NCBI GenBank assembly: GCA_021654635.1
Contig: AP025179.1
Coordinates: 248,001 to 312,000 of the forward strand
Source: Mycobacterium kiyosense
Lineage (GTDB): Bacteria; Actinomycetota; Actinomycetes; Mycobacteriales; Mycobacteriaceae
DNA length: 64,000 bases
Reading direction: 5' to 3'
Below the pieces are notes generated by a model. That model was not told the DNA's origin. It searched no databases and saw nothing but the letters and a program-made list of their open reading frames with translations. Position 1 is the stretch's first letter. Each line of letters begins with the position of its first letter. This document shows positions 34,609 to 45,258 of the stretch, piece after piece. The position numbers were made by a program, and so were the translations under genes.

Positions 34609-35658
34609 GCGACGGCTCCGTTCGGGTGAACGATGATCCGCGGCGGACCCTCGGATCTGCGGGCCAGTTCCAGTGCGTCGGGGACCTCGTCGAGGGTGAT
34701 GATCTTGCCGACGCTGGGCAGCGGGTCCAGCCGTCCCGACGCGATCGCATCGAGCGTGCCGTACCAGTCCTGGGGGGTGCGGGCCCCCGCCGAACTGGAT
34801 GGTGACGCCTTGGCGGGTGGCGGTGGTGATGTCCAGCGCGTCACCCGTGTACCAGCCGCCCGCGCAATAGATCCGCGTCCCCATCTCGGCCTCTTCGACG
34901 ATCCGCTGGATCAGACCGGGGGCACCGACACACTCGAAAACGACTGCGGGACCGGGCAATCCACGCTGCGCGCGCACCTCCCGGAACGCGTCGAACGCCG
35001 GCGTGGCGGCGGGGTCGACCACAATGTGCGCGCCGAACCCGGCCCGGGCCAGATCCCGGCGGTCCGCCTTGAAGTCGGTGACGACGATTGGTTCGATGCC
35101 CCGACTGGCCAGCGCGGCGACCGCGGAGAGCCCGATTGCGCCGGCCCCGATGACAATCGGAACCTCACCCGGCCGCAGCCGAGCCGACCGCACATAGAAC
35201 TCGCCGACCGCGAACGCGTCGGTCAGGGCGACGGCGTCGCTGGACACATCGCCGGTCACCGGTTTGGCGGCGGCCTCCGAAACCACCAACAACTCGGCGA
35301 AGCTGCCCTGCGCCTCCGGATGCTGGCCGATGATGCGCAGGCCGCCGGCTCCACCCTCCACCAGGCGAACGGGCATCGCCGTCACGCGGGAGCCGACGGC
35401 GAAATCATCCGTACAGCCGGGGCCGAATCCGATTACCTCGCCGACAAATTCGTGACCGAGCACGATGTCGCGGTCTGGGTCGTACAGAGACCTGCCGGTC
35501 GGATCGTTGATCGCCAGTTCCGGGTGGTCCAGGTAATGCACGTCTGAGGCACAGATCGCGGTGCTCAGCGTCTTGAGCAGCAGTTCGCCGGGCCCGGGCG
35601 TGGGATCCGGCGTCGCGCGCACCTGCAACCGGCCGTTCCGCAGCACGACAGCGCGCAT
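34605..35658 (-). pseudogene. Zinc-type alcohol dehydrogenase (MDR family), one frameshift
   Basis: Start ATG 35658 (MRAVVLRNGRLQV). The catalytic-zinc region reads STAICASDVHYL with GHEFVGEVIGFGPG, and VIGAGAIGLSAVAAL is the NAD loop, followed by VVTDFKADRRDLA. After GVTIQFGGG the frame gives nonsense, whereas the neighbouring frame continues TPQDWYGTLDAIASGRLDPL then KIITLDEVPDALELARRSEG and stops at 34605. An extra base in 34784-34788 (or 34772-34777) explains this. The intact frame would give a normal length of about 350 residues. It begins 15 bp from a strong palindrome and is divergent from iclR. Confidence 0.85.
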
Positions 35659-35672
35659 TGCCCCAGCTTCCA

Positions 35673-35694
35673 ATATCTCGAATAATCGAGATAT
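35673..35694. promoter_or_regulatory. Palindrome, probable IclR operator
   Basis: Perfect 9-bp arms ATATCTCGA and TCGAGATAT around ATAA, placed in the 74-bp divergent region between the alcohol dehydrogenase (start 35658) and iclR (start 35733). A shorter second dyad, GATAT with ATATC, overlaps its right arm at 35690-35708. IclR proteins bind such AT-rich dyads; autoregulation plus control of the dehydrogenase/SnoaL/SDR operon is likely. Confidence 0.75.
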
Positions 35695-35732
35695 ATTCTC
35701 GACATATCAAGGTCACTGTAGGAACGTCGACG

Positions 35733-36611
35733 GTGAGGAGTCAAGCCATTCGCGGATCGACTTCGGCGCCCACCGCGCGCGTGCTCGACGTGGTGGAGTT
35801 GCTGGCCCGCGCGGGTGACGCGCGACTGCGCTTCTCCGATGTGGTGCGCGAACTCGGTCTCACCCAGGCGACGGCGCACGCAATACTCAAGACGCTGTGC
35901 GACCGGGGCTGGGCGAGCCGTGACCCGGTGTCAAAGACCTTCACGTTGGGTCCGGCTCTGGCCGTGGTCGCGGCTCGCACCGACGCGGCGCGGCCCCTGG
36001 CGCATGCCGCACGCGCCGCCGTGCTGCGCGTATTGGCGGAGGTGGGGTATGCCGGTTCGGTGGTCGAGCGGTTCGGCGACTCACTGGTGATCACCGCCTT
36101 CGAGGGCGATGCCGCCACCGAACCGTCCGGCCTGCCCGGGGACCGGATTCCCTATGCCCCGCCGTTCGGGGTTGCCTTTGCCGCCTGGGACACGCCTGAC
36201 GGGCAACGCGACTGGATCCGGCGCGGAGCAGGCAGCGACAGCGAACGCGCGCGCCGCCTGGACGGGGTGTTGGCGCGAACCCGCCAACGCGGATTCGACG
36301 TGGACTGCACCACACCCGCGCTGGCGCAGGCCGCCCAACTGGTCGGGGAGCTACAGGGCGACGAGATGCCCGCTTCGGTGCGGCAGCTCATGGATCAGCT
36401 GCTGGTCGAATTCACCGCCAGCGGAGCTCTTTTCGAAGACAGTGCCGACGACGCGGCACCCTCCGTGGCCACCATCGCGGCACCGGTGTTCGACCACGGC
36501 GGACGGGTGGGCCTGATCGTCGCCGTGCACCCGCTGTGCGACCTCAGCCGACGGCAGATCCAGACCGTGGGCAGGCGTCTGGCCGAAGAGGCGGCCCGAA
36601 TCAGCTACTGA
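35733..36611 (+). CDS. IclR-family transcriptional regulator
   Basis: A 292-residue regulator starting GTG 35733 (MRSQAIRGSTSAPTARVLDVVELL). The winged helix covers about residues 12-80, with RFSDVVRELGLTQATAHAILKTLCDRGW. The effector domain follows, with LRVLAEVGYAGSVVERFGDS, PYAPPFGVAFAAWDTP, and the late ATIAAPVFDHGGRVGLIVAV, ending RRLAEEAARISY. A strong palindrome lies 38 bp upstream. It should respond to a small acid or catabolic intermediate (family knowledge) and control the divergent dehydrogenase operon. Overlaps the convergent DUF302 gene by 11 bp. Confidence 0.92.
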   Translation: MRSQAIRGSTSAPTARVLDVVELLARAGDARLRFSDVVRELGLTQATAHAILKTLCDRGWASRDPVSKTFTLGPALAVVAARTDAARPLAHAARAAVLRVLAEVGYAGSVVERFGDSLVITAFEGDAATEPSGLPGDRIPYAPPFGVAFAAWDTPDGQRDWIRRGAGSDSERARRLDGVLARTRQRGFDVDCTTPALAQAAQLVGELQGDEMPASVRQLMDQLLVEFTASGALFEDSADDAAPSVATIAAPVFDHGGRVGLIVAVHPLCDLSRRQIQTVGRRLAEEAARISY

Positions 36612-37011
36612 GGTCGCCGATCGCTGCCCGCAGCTTGGCGGCGGCCTGGTCGGCGACTTCCTGCAGGCCGGGTTGGTCGATGGCGCGGACCATCAGCTGC
36701 GGGTCCATGGCCTCGACGATCACCCCGCCGTCGGAACCCGCGGTGTCGGCCCGCACCACCACGTTGCACGGCAGCAGCTGGCCGATCTGGCGGTCGACGT
36801 CGAGAGCGCGATGCGCGAGCTGCGGGTTGCAGGCGCCGAGGATGGTGTAGTCCTCCATGTCCTCGCCCAGCTTCTGCTTCAGCGTGGCCTTGACGTCGAT
36901 CCGGGTCAGTACGCCGAAGCCATGCTCGGCGAGGGCGTTGGTGGTCTTTTCGATCGCGTCGTCGAAGGGGACGTGCAGCGTGGTGGTCAAACCCGTTGTC
37001 TGCGTGGTCAT
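36601..37011 (-). CDS. DUF302 domain protein
   Basis: A 136-residue protein that is almost entirely a DUF302 domain: TTTLHVPFDDAIEKTTNALAEHGFGVLTRIDVKATL, YTILGACNPQLAHRALDVD, and GQLLPCNVVVRADTAG with its conserved Cys near residue 81. DUF302 proteins often sit next to CsoR-family sensors and sulfur or copper handling genes. Here the sensor gene is 17 bp upstream on the same strand, forming an operon. No signal peptide. The reaction is unknown; a role in binding or relay of reactive sulfur or metal is inference. Confidence 0.9.
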   Translation of the reverse strand: MTTQTTGLTTTLHVPFDDAIEKTTNALAEHGFGVLTRIDVKATLKQKLGEDMEDYTILGACNPQLAHRALDVDRQIGQLLPCNVVVRADTAGSDGGVIVEAMDPQLMVRAIDQPGLQEVADQAAAKLRAAIGDLSS

Positions 37012-37028
37012 TGCGAGTGCCTCCTTAG

Positions 37029-37322
<294 letters not shown>

Positions 37323-37342
37323 TCATCCACTTCAACCCAACG

Positions 37343-37356
37343 TACCCCAGGGGGTA
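37343..37356. promoter_or_regulatory. GC-tract operator of the CsoR/CstR type (site 1)
   Basis: TACCCCAGGGGGTA, a dyad with TACCCC and GGGGTA arms around AG, in the 74-bp gap upstream of the csoR-like/DUF302 operon. This is the characteristic operator form of CsoR/RcnR/CstR-family repressors and implies autoregulation. Confidence 0.85.
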
Positions 37357-37372
37357 TTCCACTGCAACGGGC

Positions 37373-37987
37373 TCACGCGTGCGTGCGGGGGCGCTGCAAC
37401 TGGCTGAACTCGGGGGTGGCGGCGAGTATGACGAAGGCGTCGAACAGCGCCCCGCCGGCTTCGGGGGTCGGCACGGCAGTGAGTACCGGGCCGAAGAAGG
37501 TATTGCCGTCGATGCTCAGCATCGGGCTCCCGCCCGCCTCGCCGAGGGCGTCCTGGCCGGCCCGATGTGATTGGCGGACGGCGTCGTCCAGTGAGACGTC
37601 GGACAACACGCCGACCGTGGTGTGCCCGGCCCCGGCGTCGCGCAGGACGTGTTCGGCAAGCCGGTCGTCCACTGCGGCCGATGCGTCGAAGTACCTTCGG
37701 CCGAACGAGAAGTAGGCTTTCGCGAGTCCCTGGCCGCCGAGTTCGGCGCGGATCGCCGCCATCAGCCGACCGACCCGTTGCGAATCGCGCATTCGCGCGC
37801 GCTGCTGGGGCGGCAACTCACGGCCTTCGTTCAAGATCGCCAAATTGAGCAGCCGCCAATCGATTCCGAAGCCGGCGCGCTCGGCGACGCCGTCCAGCCA
37901 GCGGGCGGTGTTCCAGGAGAAGGGGCACACCGGATCGAGCCACAGGGTCACGTCGTGTCCCATGGTGTCGCGCGTCAACAGCTCCAT
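37373..37987 (-). CDS. DsbA-family thioredoxin-fold oxidoreductase, CPFS active site
   Basis: A 204-residue DsbA/FrnE-like protein with the thioredoxin-fold start GHDVTLWLDPVCPFSWNT, where the active-site motif is CPFS with only the first Cys of the usual CxxC. The helical insert contains FSFGRRYFDASAAVDD, and the cis-Pro loop is GGSPMLSIDGNTFFGPVL. A monothiol site suits mycothiol-linked reductases or GST-like isomerases. It has no export signal, so is cytosolic. The ATG 37987 follows GGGAGG. It is divergent from mmpS, and an operator-like dyad lies between them. Confidence 0.88.
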   Translation of the reverse strand: MELLTRDTMGHDVTLWLDPVCPFSWNTARWLDGVAERAGFGIDWRLLNLAILNEGRELPPQQRARMRDSQRVGRLMAAIRAELGGQGLAKAYFSFGRRYFDASAAVDDRLAEHVLRDAGAGHTTVGVLSDVSLDDAVRQSHRAGQDALGEAGGSPMLSIDGNTFFGPVLTAVPTPEAGGALFDAFVILAATPEFSQLQRPRTHA

Positions 37988-38032
37988 CTCTGCCTCCCGA
38001 TGCTGCGGATCGTTATCATCACATTGGCAAAT

Positions 38033-38053
38033 ATACCATAGGGGGTATGGTAT
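38033..38053. promoter_or_regulatory. Second GC-tract operator (site 2) within a perfect dyad
   Basis: The arms ATACCATA and TATGGTAT flank GGGGG exactly. The inner 14 bases at 38034-38047, TACCATAGGGGGTA, match site 1 at 12 of 14 positions. It lies between the divergent dsbA-like and mmpS genes, 33 bp before the mmpS start, and so may place both under the neighbouring CsoR-like repressor. Confidence 0.75.
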
Positions 38054-38085
38054 TACTGCACGGTGCGGACGAAAGGGATATTGCT

Positions 38086-38517
38086 GTGATCGCGATTCTG
38101 AAAAGAGTCTGGGTTCCCCTGGTCGTGGTGGTGGCAGTCGTCTTGGGCACGATGGCCGTACTCCGGCTGCGCGGCGTGTTCGGATCCGACGAGATCTTCG
38201 CCAGCACCGGTACCCGCGCCGAAACGATCGTGTCGTTCAACCCCAAGAGGGTGACCTACGAGGTTTACGGGCCGAGCGGAACGACCGGGCGGGTGAGCTA
38301 CCTGAACAAGATCGCGCAGCCCGAGCAGACGCAATTCACCAGTCTGCCTTGGACATACACGATCACCACGACCATTCCCGCAGTGATCGCCAACGTGCTG
38401 GCTCAGGGTGACAGTGACCGCATCGGCTGCCGGATCACCGTCAACGGCGATGTCAAGGACGAACAATCCAGCGTGGGACACCACGCGCAGACGTTCTGTC
38501 TGGTGAAGGCAGCATGA
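38086..38517 (+). CDS. MmpS-family membrane protein
   Basis: A 143-residue MmpS protein from GTG 38086 (start chosen for the AAAGGG 8-12 bp upstream and the usual length of about 140). It has one N-terminal helix, [21 protein letters not shown], then a periplasmic beta domain with [39 protein letters not shown] and [14 protein letters not shown], ending with a conserved CLVKAA. It works with the MmpL partner that overlaps by 4 bp, in export of lipids, siderophores or drugs. The operator-like dyad upstream suggests control by the CsoR-like repressor. Confidence 0.93.
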   Translation: MIAILKRVWVPLVVVVAVVLGTMAVLRLRGVFGSDEIFASTGTRAETIVSFNPKRVTYEVYGPSGTTGRVSYLNKIAQPEQTQFTSLPWTYTITTTIPAVIANVLAQGDSDRIGCRITVNGDVKDEQSSVGHHAQTFCLVKAA

Positions 38518-41450
38518 GCACCGGCCCCGTCTCGCCGCCGCGTTTCATGCGGGCGGTCCGGGTGTTCGCGCTGCCGATCATCCTGCTCTGGCTCGGCGTC
38601 ACGATCGCCCTGAATGTTCTGGTGCCGCCGATCGAACGGGTCGCGCGCGAGAACGCGATCTCGATGTCGCCCGCCGACGCGCCATCGGTGATCGCCGCCA
38701 AGGCGATCGGCAAGAAGTTCGGCGAATCGGACTCCGACAGCATCGTCATGATCGTCCTGGAAGGCGACACGCAACTCGGCGACCAGGCGCACCGGTATTA
38801 CGACGGGCTGGTCAAAAGCCTTGGGGCTGAGACCAAGCACGTTCAGCACGTCCAGAACCTGTGGGGCGACCTGATCACCGCGGCCGGGTCGCAGAGCAGC
38901 GACGGCAAAGCCGCCTACGTTCAGATCCATATCGCCGGCAACCAAGGCAGTACCTTGGCCAATCAATCCGTCGACGCAGTGCGCAAAATCGTCGACGAAT
39001 CGCATCCACCCCCAGGTGTCAAAGCCTACGTCACCGGGCCGGCCGCCCTCACCACGGACATGAACGAAGCGGCCGACAAGAGCATGTTCACCATGATGGG
39101 CGTGACGGGCCTGGTCATCGTGATCATGCTGGCCCTCGTCTACCGCTCGGTGAGTACCGTGCTGCTGGTCCTGGCCATGGTGGGCGTGGAAATGGGAACG
39201 GCCAGAAGCGTTGTCGCCCTGCTCGGAGACCATCATCTGCTCGGTTTCTCGACGTTCGTCGTCGCGATGCTGTCGTCGCTGGCGATCGCCGCCGGGACGG
39301 ACTACGCGATCTTCCTCGTCGGGCGCTACCAGGAGGCGCGCCAAGCGGGTGAAGACCGGGAAGCCGCCTACTACACCATGTTTCGCGGTACGTATCACGT
39401 CATCCTGGGTTCCGGTCTGACGATCGCGGGCGCGACCCTGTGTCTGTATCTGGCGCGGTTGGCGTACTTCAAGGCACTGGGCATACCGTCGGCGCTGGGT
39501 CTGCTCGTCGTGATCGCGGGGGCGTTGACCTTCGCGCCCGCGGTGGTCGCCGTCGCAAGCCGGTTCGGCCTGCTCGACCCCAAGCGGGCCATCAAGGTCC
39601 GGGGGTGGCGGCGCATTGGAACAGCGGCGGTGCGCTGGCCGGGGCCGATCGCTGCCGCCGCCCTGCTCGTCGCGTTGATTGGTCTGCTCATCGTGCCGAC
39701 CATGAAGACCAGTTACAACGATCGCTATTACATACCCGGCAATCTCCCGTCGAACGTCGGATACACAGCGGCGGAACGGCATTTCAGCGCGGCCAGGATG
39801 AATCCGGACATCCTGATGGTCGAGGGCGACCACGACATGCGCAATCCCGCCGACATGATCGTCCTGGACCGGATCGCCAAGAACATTTTCCGCACCCCGG
39901 GCATCGCCCGGATCCAAGGCATCACCAGGCCACTCGGCGGCCCCATCGAACACAGCTCGATCCCGTTCCAGGTCAGCATGCAGTCGATCCCCATCAGCCA
40001 GAACCTGCAATTCATGAACGATCGCATGGCCGACATGTTGAAGATGAGCGACGATCTCGGAACCGTGGTGACGTCGATGCAGCGGATGTACGGGCTGATG
40101 GATCAGCTGCGCGACACCACCCACCGGATGGACGGCGACCTGGGCGAGGTGAAAGTCACCCTGGACCAGATCCGGGACCACTTCGCGGATTTCGACGATG
40201 TGTGGCGGCCGGTGCGCAGCTACTTCTATTGGGAACAGCATTGTTTCGACATCTCGCTCTGCTGGTCGGTCCGCTCGGTGTTCGACGCGCTCGACGGCGT
40301 CGACAAATTCAGCCAGAACATGGATGCGGTGCTCAAGGACATGGGCGAGTTCGACACCGTGTTCCCGCAGCTGATCAACCAGCTCCCGCCCATCATCGCG
40401 ACGGCGAAGTCCATGCAGGCGACCCTGCTCACCCTGCACAGCAGCTTCGCGGGCCTGGTCAAGCAGATGGCGCGGATGACCGAAACAGCAGCCGCGATGG
40501 GCGAGGCATTCGACTCCTCGCGCAACGACGACTTCTTCTACCTACCGCCCGAGGCGTTCGACAACCCCGACTTCCAGCGCGGGCTCCGGCTCTTCCTGTC
40601 GCCGGACGGCAAAGCCGCCCGCTTCATCGTCATCCACGACGCGGATCCAGCCACCCCCAAAGGGATCTCGGCCGTCGAACCGGAACTCAAGGCCGCCCAC
40701 GAGGCCGTGAAAGGCACACCGCTGGCCGACGCCAAGTTCTACCTGACCGGAACGGCCGCCATCTACAACGACATTCAGACCGGCTCGAAGTACGACATCC
40801 TCATCGTCGGAATCGCAGCTGTCACACTGATATTCATCGTCATGGTGCTCATCACCCGAGCCTTGGTCGCGTCGCTGGTGATCGTCGGGACGGTGCTGTT
40901 GTCGCTGGGCGCGGCGTTCGGGTTGTCGGTGCTGGTCTGGCAGCACATCCTCGGACTCGAACTTAACTGGATCGCACCCGTTTTCGGTGTGATCATCCTG
41001 CTGGCGGTCGGATCGGACTACAACCTGCTGCTGGTATCGCGCTTCCAGGAGGAGATAGGCGCGGGATTGAAGACCGGCATCATCCGGTCCATGGGCAGCA
41101 CCGGTGGCGTGGTGACCGCGGCGGGTCTGGTGTTCGCGTTCACCATGGCCTCCATGGTGGCCAGCGACCTGAGCTCCATCGGTCAGGCCGGCAGCACCAT
41201 GGGTCTGGGACTGTTGTTCGACACGCTGATCGTGCGATCGCTCATGACGCCGTCCATTGCGGCCCTGCTGGGTCGCTGGTTCTGGTGGCCGCAGCGGGTT
41301 TTGCCGCGACGGCGGGCCGGCGTCCCCTTGCGCCGTTCGCGGCCGACGTTGAATGATCGGCGCAGCCCGTCTCGGTTGGGCCGTGACCAGGCACCGGAGG
41401 AGCGCACGTGGCCAAGACCAAGAACCGCACCCTCAACCGCTGGGAGCTGA
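38514..41450 (+). CDS. MmpL-family RND transporter
   Basis: A 978-residue RND-superfamily exporter with twelve predicted helices and two large periplasmic loops. The first proton-relay motif is GTDYAIF near residue 260 and the second is GSDYNLL near 835, both Asp-Tyr pairs as in MmpL3/4/5. The second loop carries the long coiled-coil region ([20 protein letters not shown]... to about residue 680) found in the MmpL4/MmpL5 type. It overlaps mmpS by 4 bp, as in siderophore/drug-efflux mmpS-mmpL pairs. The last 40 residues are basic and overlap the next gene by 43 bp. Cargo unknown. Confidence 0.93.
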   Translation: MSTGPVSPPRFMRAVRVFALPIILLWLGVTIALNVLVPPIERVARENAISMSPADAPSVIAAKAIGKKFGESDSDSIVMIVLEGDTQLGDQAHRYYDGLVKSLGAETKHVQHVQNLWGDLITAAGSQSSDGKAAYVQIHIAGNQGSTLANQSVDAVRKIVDESHPPPGVKAYVTGPAALTTDMNEAADKSMFTMMGVTGLVIVIMLALVYRSVSTVLLVLAMVGVEMGTARSVVALLGDHHLLGFSTFVVAMLSSLAIAAGTDYAIFLVGRYQEARQAGEDREAAYYTMFRGTYHVILGSGLTIAGATLCLYLARLAYFKALGIPSALGLLVVIAGALTFAPAVVAVASRFGLLDPKRAIKVRGWRRIGTAAVRWPGPIAAAALLVALIGLLIVPTMKTSYNDRYYIPGNLPSNVGYTAAERHFSAARMNPDILMVEGDHDMRNPADMIVLDRIAKNIFRTPGIARIQGITRPLGGPIEHSSIPFQVSMQSIPISQNLQFMNDRMADMLKMSDDLGTVVTSMQRMYGLMDQLRDTTHRMDGDLGEVKVTLDQIRDHFADFDDVWRPVRSYFYWEQHCFDISLCWSVRSVFDALDGVDKFSQNMDAVLKDMGEFDTVFPQLINQLPPIIATAKSMQATLLTLHSSFAGLVKQMARMTETAAAMGEAFDSSRNDDFFYLPPEAFDNPDFQRGLRLFLSPDGKAARFIVIHDADPATPKGISAVEPELKAAHEAVKGTPLADAKFYLTGTAAIYNDIQTGSKYDILIVGIAAVTLIFIVMVLITRALVASLVIVGTVLLSLGAAFGLSVLVWQHILGLELNWIAPVFGVIILLAVGSDYNLLLVSRFQEEIGAGLKTGIIRSMGSTGGVVTAAGLVFAFTMASMVASDLSSIGQAGSTMGLGLLFDTLIVRSLMTPSIAALLGRWFWWPQRVLPRRRAGVPLRRSRPTLNDRRSPSRLGRDQAPEERTWPRPRTAPSTAGS

Positions 41451-42181
41451 TCACCTGCGCGCTGACCGGACACGCCACCTATGCCCCGGATGACGAGGCA
41501 CTGGCCGAGCGTCTGCACGCCAAGACCGAGCTCGGCGAAGTGTGGCGTTGCCTACGGTGCGGTGACTTCGCGCTCGGCGCGCCCCGCGGCCGCGGCAAGC
41601 CCGAAGACGCGCCATTGATCATGCGCGGCAAGGCATTACGTCAAGCCATCATCATCCGCGCGCTCAGCATCGAACGCCTGGGCCGCGCCGTGGTACTTGG
41701 GCTCGCGGCGTGGGCGGTCTGGACGTTCCGCGGCTCGCGGGGAGCCATCCAAGCAACCCTGGACCGCGACCTGCCGATCTTCCGCGCCGCCGGATTCAAG
41801 GTGGACCAGATGTCGGCCATCCACGAGCTGGAGAAGGCATTGGCCGCCAAGCCGTCCACCCTGACGTTGATCACCTGCTTACTGGCGGCCTACGCCGTCC
41901 TGCAGGTCGTCGAAGGCGTCGGCCTGTGGCTACTGAAACGCTGGGGTGAATATTTCGCGGTGGTGGCCACCTCGGTGTTCCTGCCCCTGGAGATTCATGA
42001 CCTGGCCAAGGGGATCACCATGACCCGGATGGTGACCTTCGGCATCAACGTCGCCGCGGTGATCTACCTACTGGTCTCCAAGCGGCTGTTCGGTTTGCGG
42101 GGTGGCCGCCGGGCATACGACGAAGAGCGCCATGGCGACCAGCTGCTCGATCTCGAGCGTGCGGCCATGACGGCGGCATGA
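41408..42181 (+). CDS. DUF2127 integral membrane protein
   Basis: A 257-residue membrane protein starting GTG 41408 inside the mmpL end, with GGAGGAGCGCAC immediately before. N-terminal soluble part with a CxxC-like [11 protein letters not shown] (residues about 48-52) and HATYAPDD. Then come four helices, the last three forming DUF2127: [45 protein letters not shown] and [20 protein letters not shown]. Position makes it a third member of the mmpS-mmpL operon. Function unknown. Confidence 0.88.
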   Translation: MAKTKNRTLNRWELITCALTGHATYAPDDEALAERLHAKTELGEVWRCLRCGDFALGAPRGRGKPEDAPLIMRGKALRQAIIIRALSIERLGRAVVLGLAAWAVWTFRGSRGAIQATLDRDLPIFRAAGFKVDQMSAIHELEKALAAKPSTLTLITCLLAAYAVLQVVEGVGLWLLKRWGEYFAVVATSVFLPLEIHDLAKGITMTRMVTFGINVAAVIYLLVSKRLFGLRGGRRAYDEERHGDQLLDLERAAMTAA

Positions 42182-42320
42182 CCGTGTGACGCAACCGGGT
42201 GCGCACCTGCACTGTGCGGTATCCCATAACACCGATTCGCGCGGTGTTTACCCGCACGCCGTGTCCAGGTAAAGCGAACCGGCTGAAATACAGCAACGTG
42301 ATTTAACAAAGGATCGAGCC

Positions 42321-42485
42321 GTGACCACATTGCAGAACTGGATCAACCAGACTCCCAGCGGCTCCGACCTCGTCGCGCCGATCAAGGCGCGCGCCTGCCA
42401 CGCCCTGCACACCGTGCTGCGCACCAAGCCGGATCGCCCGGCCGGCGGCGCACGCCTGATGGAGCGTGGCGCCGAGCGCTGCTGA
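42321..42485 (+). CDS. Small ORF of 54 residues
   Basis: GTG 42321 with AAAGGATCGAG upstream opens a frame reading MTTLQNWINQTPSGSDLVAP, then IKARACHALHTVLRTK, ending GAERC before TGA 42483-42485. The composition looks protein-like: amphipathic, with two Cys. It does not match any family I know. It lies in a 420-bp stretch between DUF2127 and the DUF5134 gene that otherwise shows no gene. Confidence 0.5.
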   Translation: MTTLQNWINQTPSGSDLVAPIKARACHALHTVLRTKPDRPAGGARLMERGAERC

Positions 42486-42602
42486 CCGGCCGGCGCCGGC
42501 TGAGCGCGGATCCTTCGCGGCAACCCAGCTGGGACGGCAAGGGCAACCCCGCCCAGACCGGGCAGCGGGTACATCCTGTCGGCGAACTCTTCGTCGCCAC
42601 GC

Positions 42603-43211
42603 TCAGTGCGTGAACTCCATGACGGCGAACATGACTGACATTCCCGCCGCCATCGTCGTCTGAGCCGCGCTGACCAGCCGCTCGCGCCACCCCCCGCCGG
42701 CGGGATCCCGCCGCAGCATGACGAACCGGCAGCCCCAGGCGAAGGTGGCCAGCAGGAACACGGCGGCCCAGATCCAATTGCCGATATCCAGCCAGGGGGT
42801 GCCGGTTGGTTCCCCGGGCATGTCCATTCCCGGCATATCGGGCATATCCGGCGTGTCGTGGCGGGGGAGAACGGCCGGCCGGTCGCCCATCACGTCGTAC
42901 ATCCATACCATCGCCAGCATCTTGAGCACGTGATACGCGCCCGCCACTCGCGCGGCCGGCACGCGGGCAACGAGGACGGTGGTCGCGGCGAACCAGCCCG
43001 CTGCTCCCAGAAAGAAGACCTCGACCGCCGTCGCGGGCAGTCGCAGGCCCTGTGGCCAGGCCATCACCGCCATCGCGACGGCGGTCGTGACGTGCAGGCC
43101 GTGACCGATCACCGAGACCACCGAGCGTCGGTCGATCACCACCGCGAAACACACCGCGCTGAGCAGGAACAAGCCCGTCATCACCAGACGCAACGGCAGT
43201 TCCTGGATCAT
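42603..43211 (-). CDS. DUF5134 membrane protein with Met-rich loop
   Basis: A 202-residue protein with about six helices (LRLVMTGLFLLSAVCFAVVI, LHVTTAVAMAVMAWPQGL, VEVFFLGAAGWFAATTVLVA, YHVLKMLAMVWMYDVMGD, WIWAAVFLLATFAWGCRFVM, VSAAQTTMAAGMSVMFAVME). Between helices 4 and 5 is the short loop HDTPDMPDMPGMDMPG, a Met/His/Asp-rich stretch typical of periplasmic copper handling. It is divergent from the CtaG/CopD-type gene (58-bp gap). A role in copper delivery or tolerance is inferred from the loop and neighbours. Confidence 0.88.
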   Translation of the reverse strand: MIQELPLRLVMTGLFLLSAVCFAVVIDRRSVVSVIGHGLHVTTAVAMAVMAWPQGLRLPATAVEVFFLGAAGWFAATTVLVARVPAARVAGAYHVLKMLAMVWMYDVMGDRPAVLPRHDTPDMPDMPGMDMPGEPTGTPWLDIGNWIWAAVFLLATFAWGCRFVMLRRDPAGGGWRERLVSAAQTTMAAGMSVMFAVMEFTH

Positions 43212-43269
43212 TTACCGAAGACTATGCGGCCCGGCCGATGGCTACGACTCGCGGTCGTAAGCTGCAAGG

Positions 43270-45246
43270 GTGCCAACCGACGAGACAAGCGCCGCAGCGC
43301 CACCGCCTGAGCAGGTGGAACGACGGGGCTGGCCGCGGCTGGTGGTGCCGGCCGCGGGTTTTGCGGTCGCGGCGATCGCTGTCGCGGCCTACGGGCTGCT
43401 CTCCGGCCCGCGTCGGTACGCCGACGCCGGCAATCCCTACCCCGGCGGTTTCGTCAGTGCCGCCGCGCCGGTGGGTTACTTCGTCGCGTCGCTGCTTGCA
43501 GCGTTGTGCCTCGGCGCGTTGATCCTGGTGGTGACGACCTCCCGCCCGGAACCGGACGGCTTACTGGACCCGCAGGCTTTCCGTATTCATATTCTGGCAG
43601 AACGTGTTTCGCTGTTGTGGACCTTCGCTGCGGCGCTGATGGCCGTGCTGCAGGCCGCACACGACACCGGGGTGGGCGCCGGCGCGCTGCTGGGCAGCGG
43701 TGCCCTGTTGGATGCGGTCACCGTGTCCGAGACGGCACGCGCCTGGGTTGTGGTGCTGATCTGCACCCTGCCTATCTCGGTGACACTGCGCTTCACCACC
43801 CGCTGGCTTCCGCACGTTGTGCTACTTGTCCCGACGGTGATCGCCGTCGTCGCGCCGGCGGTGACGGGCAATGCCGGGCAAGGACCCGATCATGATTACT
43901 CGACCAGCGCGGCCATCGTGCTCGCGGTCGCACTGGCCGCGCTGACGGGCCTGAAGTTGATCGTCGCGCTGACCGGGGCGCCGACCACCCGCCTGCTGGT
44001 GCTGCTGCAAACCGCTGCCGGCGCGCTGGCGGTGGGGTACGGGGCGCTGCTGCTCTTCCTGCTGATCCCCGGCTGGTCGTTCGATTCGGACTTCGCCCGA
44101 CTCGGCCTGTTCGCCGGTGCCGCGGTGACCGGGGTGTGGCTGTCGGACTGTTGGCGGCTGGTCAAGCGGCGCGAGTCGGGGGCAGTGACCAACACGGTGG
44201 GCGGGCTGGCGATGACGGCCGCGGTGGCGGCGGTCGCCGCGATGGCCACGCAGGTCGCACCGCGTTTCCTGGCGCACCGGTACACCGGCTGGGATGTGTA
44301 CCTGGGTTTCGAACTACCGCACCCACCCACCATCGTCGGCGTGCTGACGCTCTGGCGTTTCGACAGCTTCGTCGGGATGGCCGGCGTCGTGCTGGCCGTC
44401 GGCTACACGGTGGGGTTCATCCGGCTGCGCCGCCAGGGCAACCACTGGTCGGTGGGCCGGCTGGTTGCGTGGCTCGCCGGCTGCGCATCGTTGGTGATCA
44501 CCAGCAGCTCAGGGGTGCGGGCTTACGGGTCGGCGATGTTCAGCATGCACATGGCCGAACACATGATCCTCAACATGTTCATCCCGGTCCTGCTGGTCCT
44601 CGGTGGACCGGTGACGCTGGCGCTGCGGGTGCTGCCCGCCGCCGGTGACGGCAACCCGCCGGGGCCGCGGGAATGGCTGACCTGGCTGCTGCATTCCCGG
44701 GTGACGAACTTTCTCTCCCACCCGATTGTGGCTTTCGTGCTCTTCGTCGGATCGCCCTACATCGTCTACTTCACGCCGTTGTTCGACACATTCGTCCGCT
44801 ACCACTGGGGCCACGAGTTCATGACGATCCACTTCCTGATCGTCGGATACCTGTTCTACTGGGCGATCATCGGTATCGACCCGGGACCGCGGCGGTTGCC
44901 CTACCCGGGCCGGATCGGATTGTTGTTCGCGGTCATGCCTTTTCACGCGTTCTTCGGTGTCGCGCTGATGACTATGACCTCGCCGGTGGGCTCGACCTTC
45001 TACCGATCGGTGAATCTGCCATGGTTGTCCTCCATCCTGGAAGACCAGCACCTCGGTGGTGGGATCGCTTGGACCCTGACGGAATTGCCGGTGATCATCG
45101 TGATCGTGGCGCTGGTGACCCAATGGGCGCGGCAGGACCGCCGCGCGGCCGCCAGGTCGGACCGGCACGCCGACAGCGACTACGCCGACGATGATCTCGA
45201 CGCATACAACGCAATGCTGCGGGAACTGTCGCGAATGCGGCGGTGA
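43270..45246 (+). CDS. CopD/CtaG-type copper membrane protein (Rv0102 orthologue)
   Basis: A 658-residue integral membrane protein starting GTG 43270. The first half has the copper-resistance D (CopD)-like helices. The second half is the CtaG/caa3-type oxidase assembly domain: [78 protein letters not shown] and [17 protein letters not shown]. The pattern of His/Met residues in helices suits Cu transfer. It matches M. tuberculosis Rv0102 in size, architecture and order beside ctpB. Likely supports cytochrome oxidase copper loading. Confidence 0.9.
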   Translation: MPTDETSAAAPPPEQVERRGWPRLVVPAAGFAVAAIAVAAYGLLSGPRRYADAGNPYPGGFVSAAAPVGYFVASLLAALCLGALILVVTTSRPEPDGLLDPQAFRIHILAERVSLLWTFAAALMAVLQAAHDTGVGAGALLGSGALLDAVTVSETARAWVVVLICTLPISVTLRFTTRWLPHVVLLVPTVIAVVAPAVTGNAGQGPDHDYSTSAAIVLAVALAALTGLKLIVALTGAPTTRLLVLLQTAAGALAVGYGALLLFLLIPGWSFDSDFARLGLFAGAAVTGVWLSDCWRLVKRRESGAVTNTVGGLAMTAAVAAVAAMATQVAPRFLAHRYTGWDVYLGFELPHPPTIVGVLTLWRFDSFVGMAGVVLAVGYTVGFIRLRRQGNHWSVGRLVAWLAGCASLVITSSSGVRAYGSAMFSMHMAEHMILNMFIPVLLVLGGPVTLALRVLPAAGDGNPPGPREWLTWLLHSRVTNFLSHPIVAFVLFVGSPYIVYFTPLFDTFVRYHWGHEFMTIHFLIVGYLFYWAIIGIDPGPRRLPYPGRIGLLFAVMPFHAFFGVALMTMTSPVGSTFYRSVNLPWLSSILEDQHLGGGIAWTLTELPVIIVIVALVTQWARQDRRAAARSDRHADSDYADDDLDAYNAMLRELSRMRR

Positions 45247-45258
45247 CGGTGTCGCCCG

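Noticed and set aside
38403..40439. Long open frame opposite mmpL
   Set aside because: A His/Gln/Arg-rich shadow frame created by high GC codon bias; mmpL on the other strand has complete family motifs.
43561..44333. Minus-strand frames inside the CopD/CtaG gene
   Set aside because: Antisense frames with Arg/Ser/Thr-rich text and no motif.
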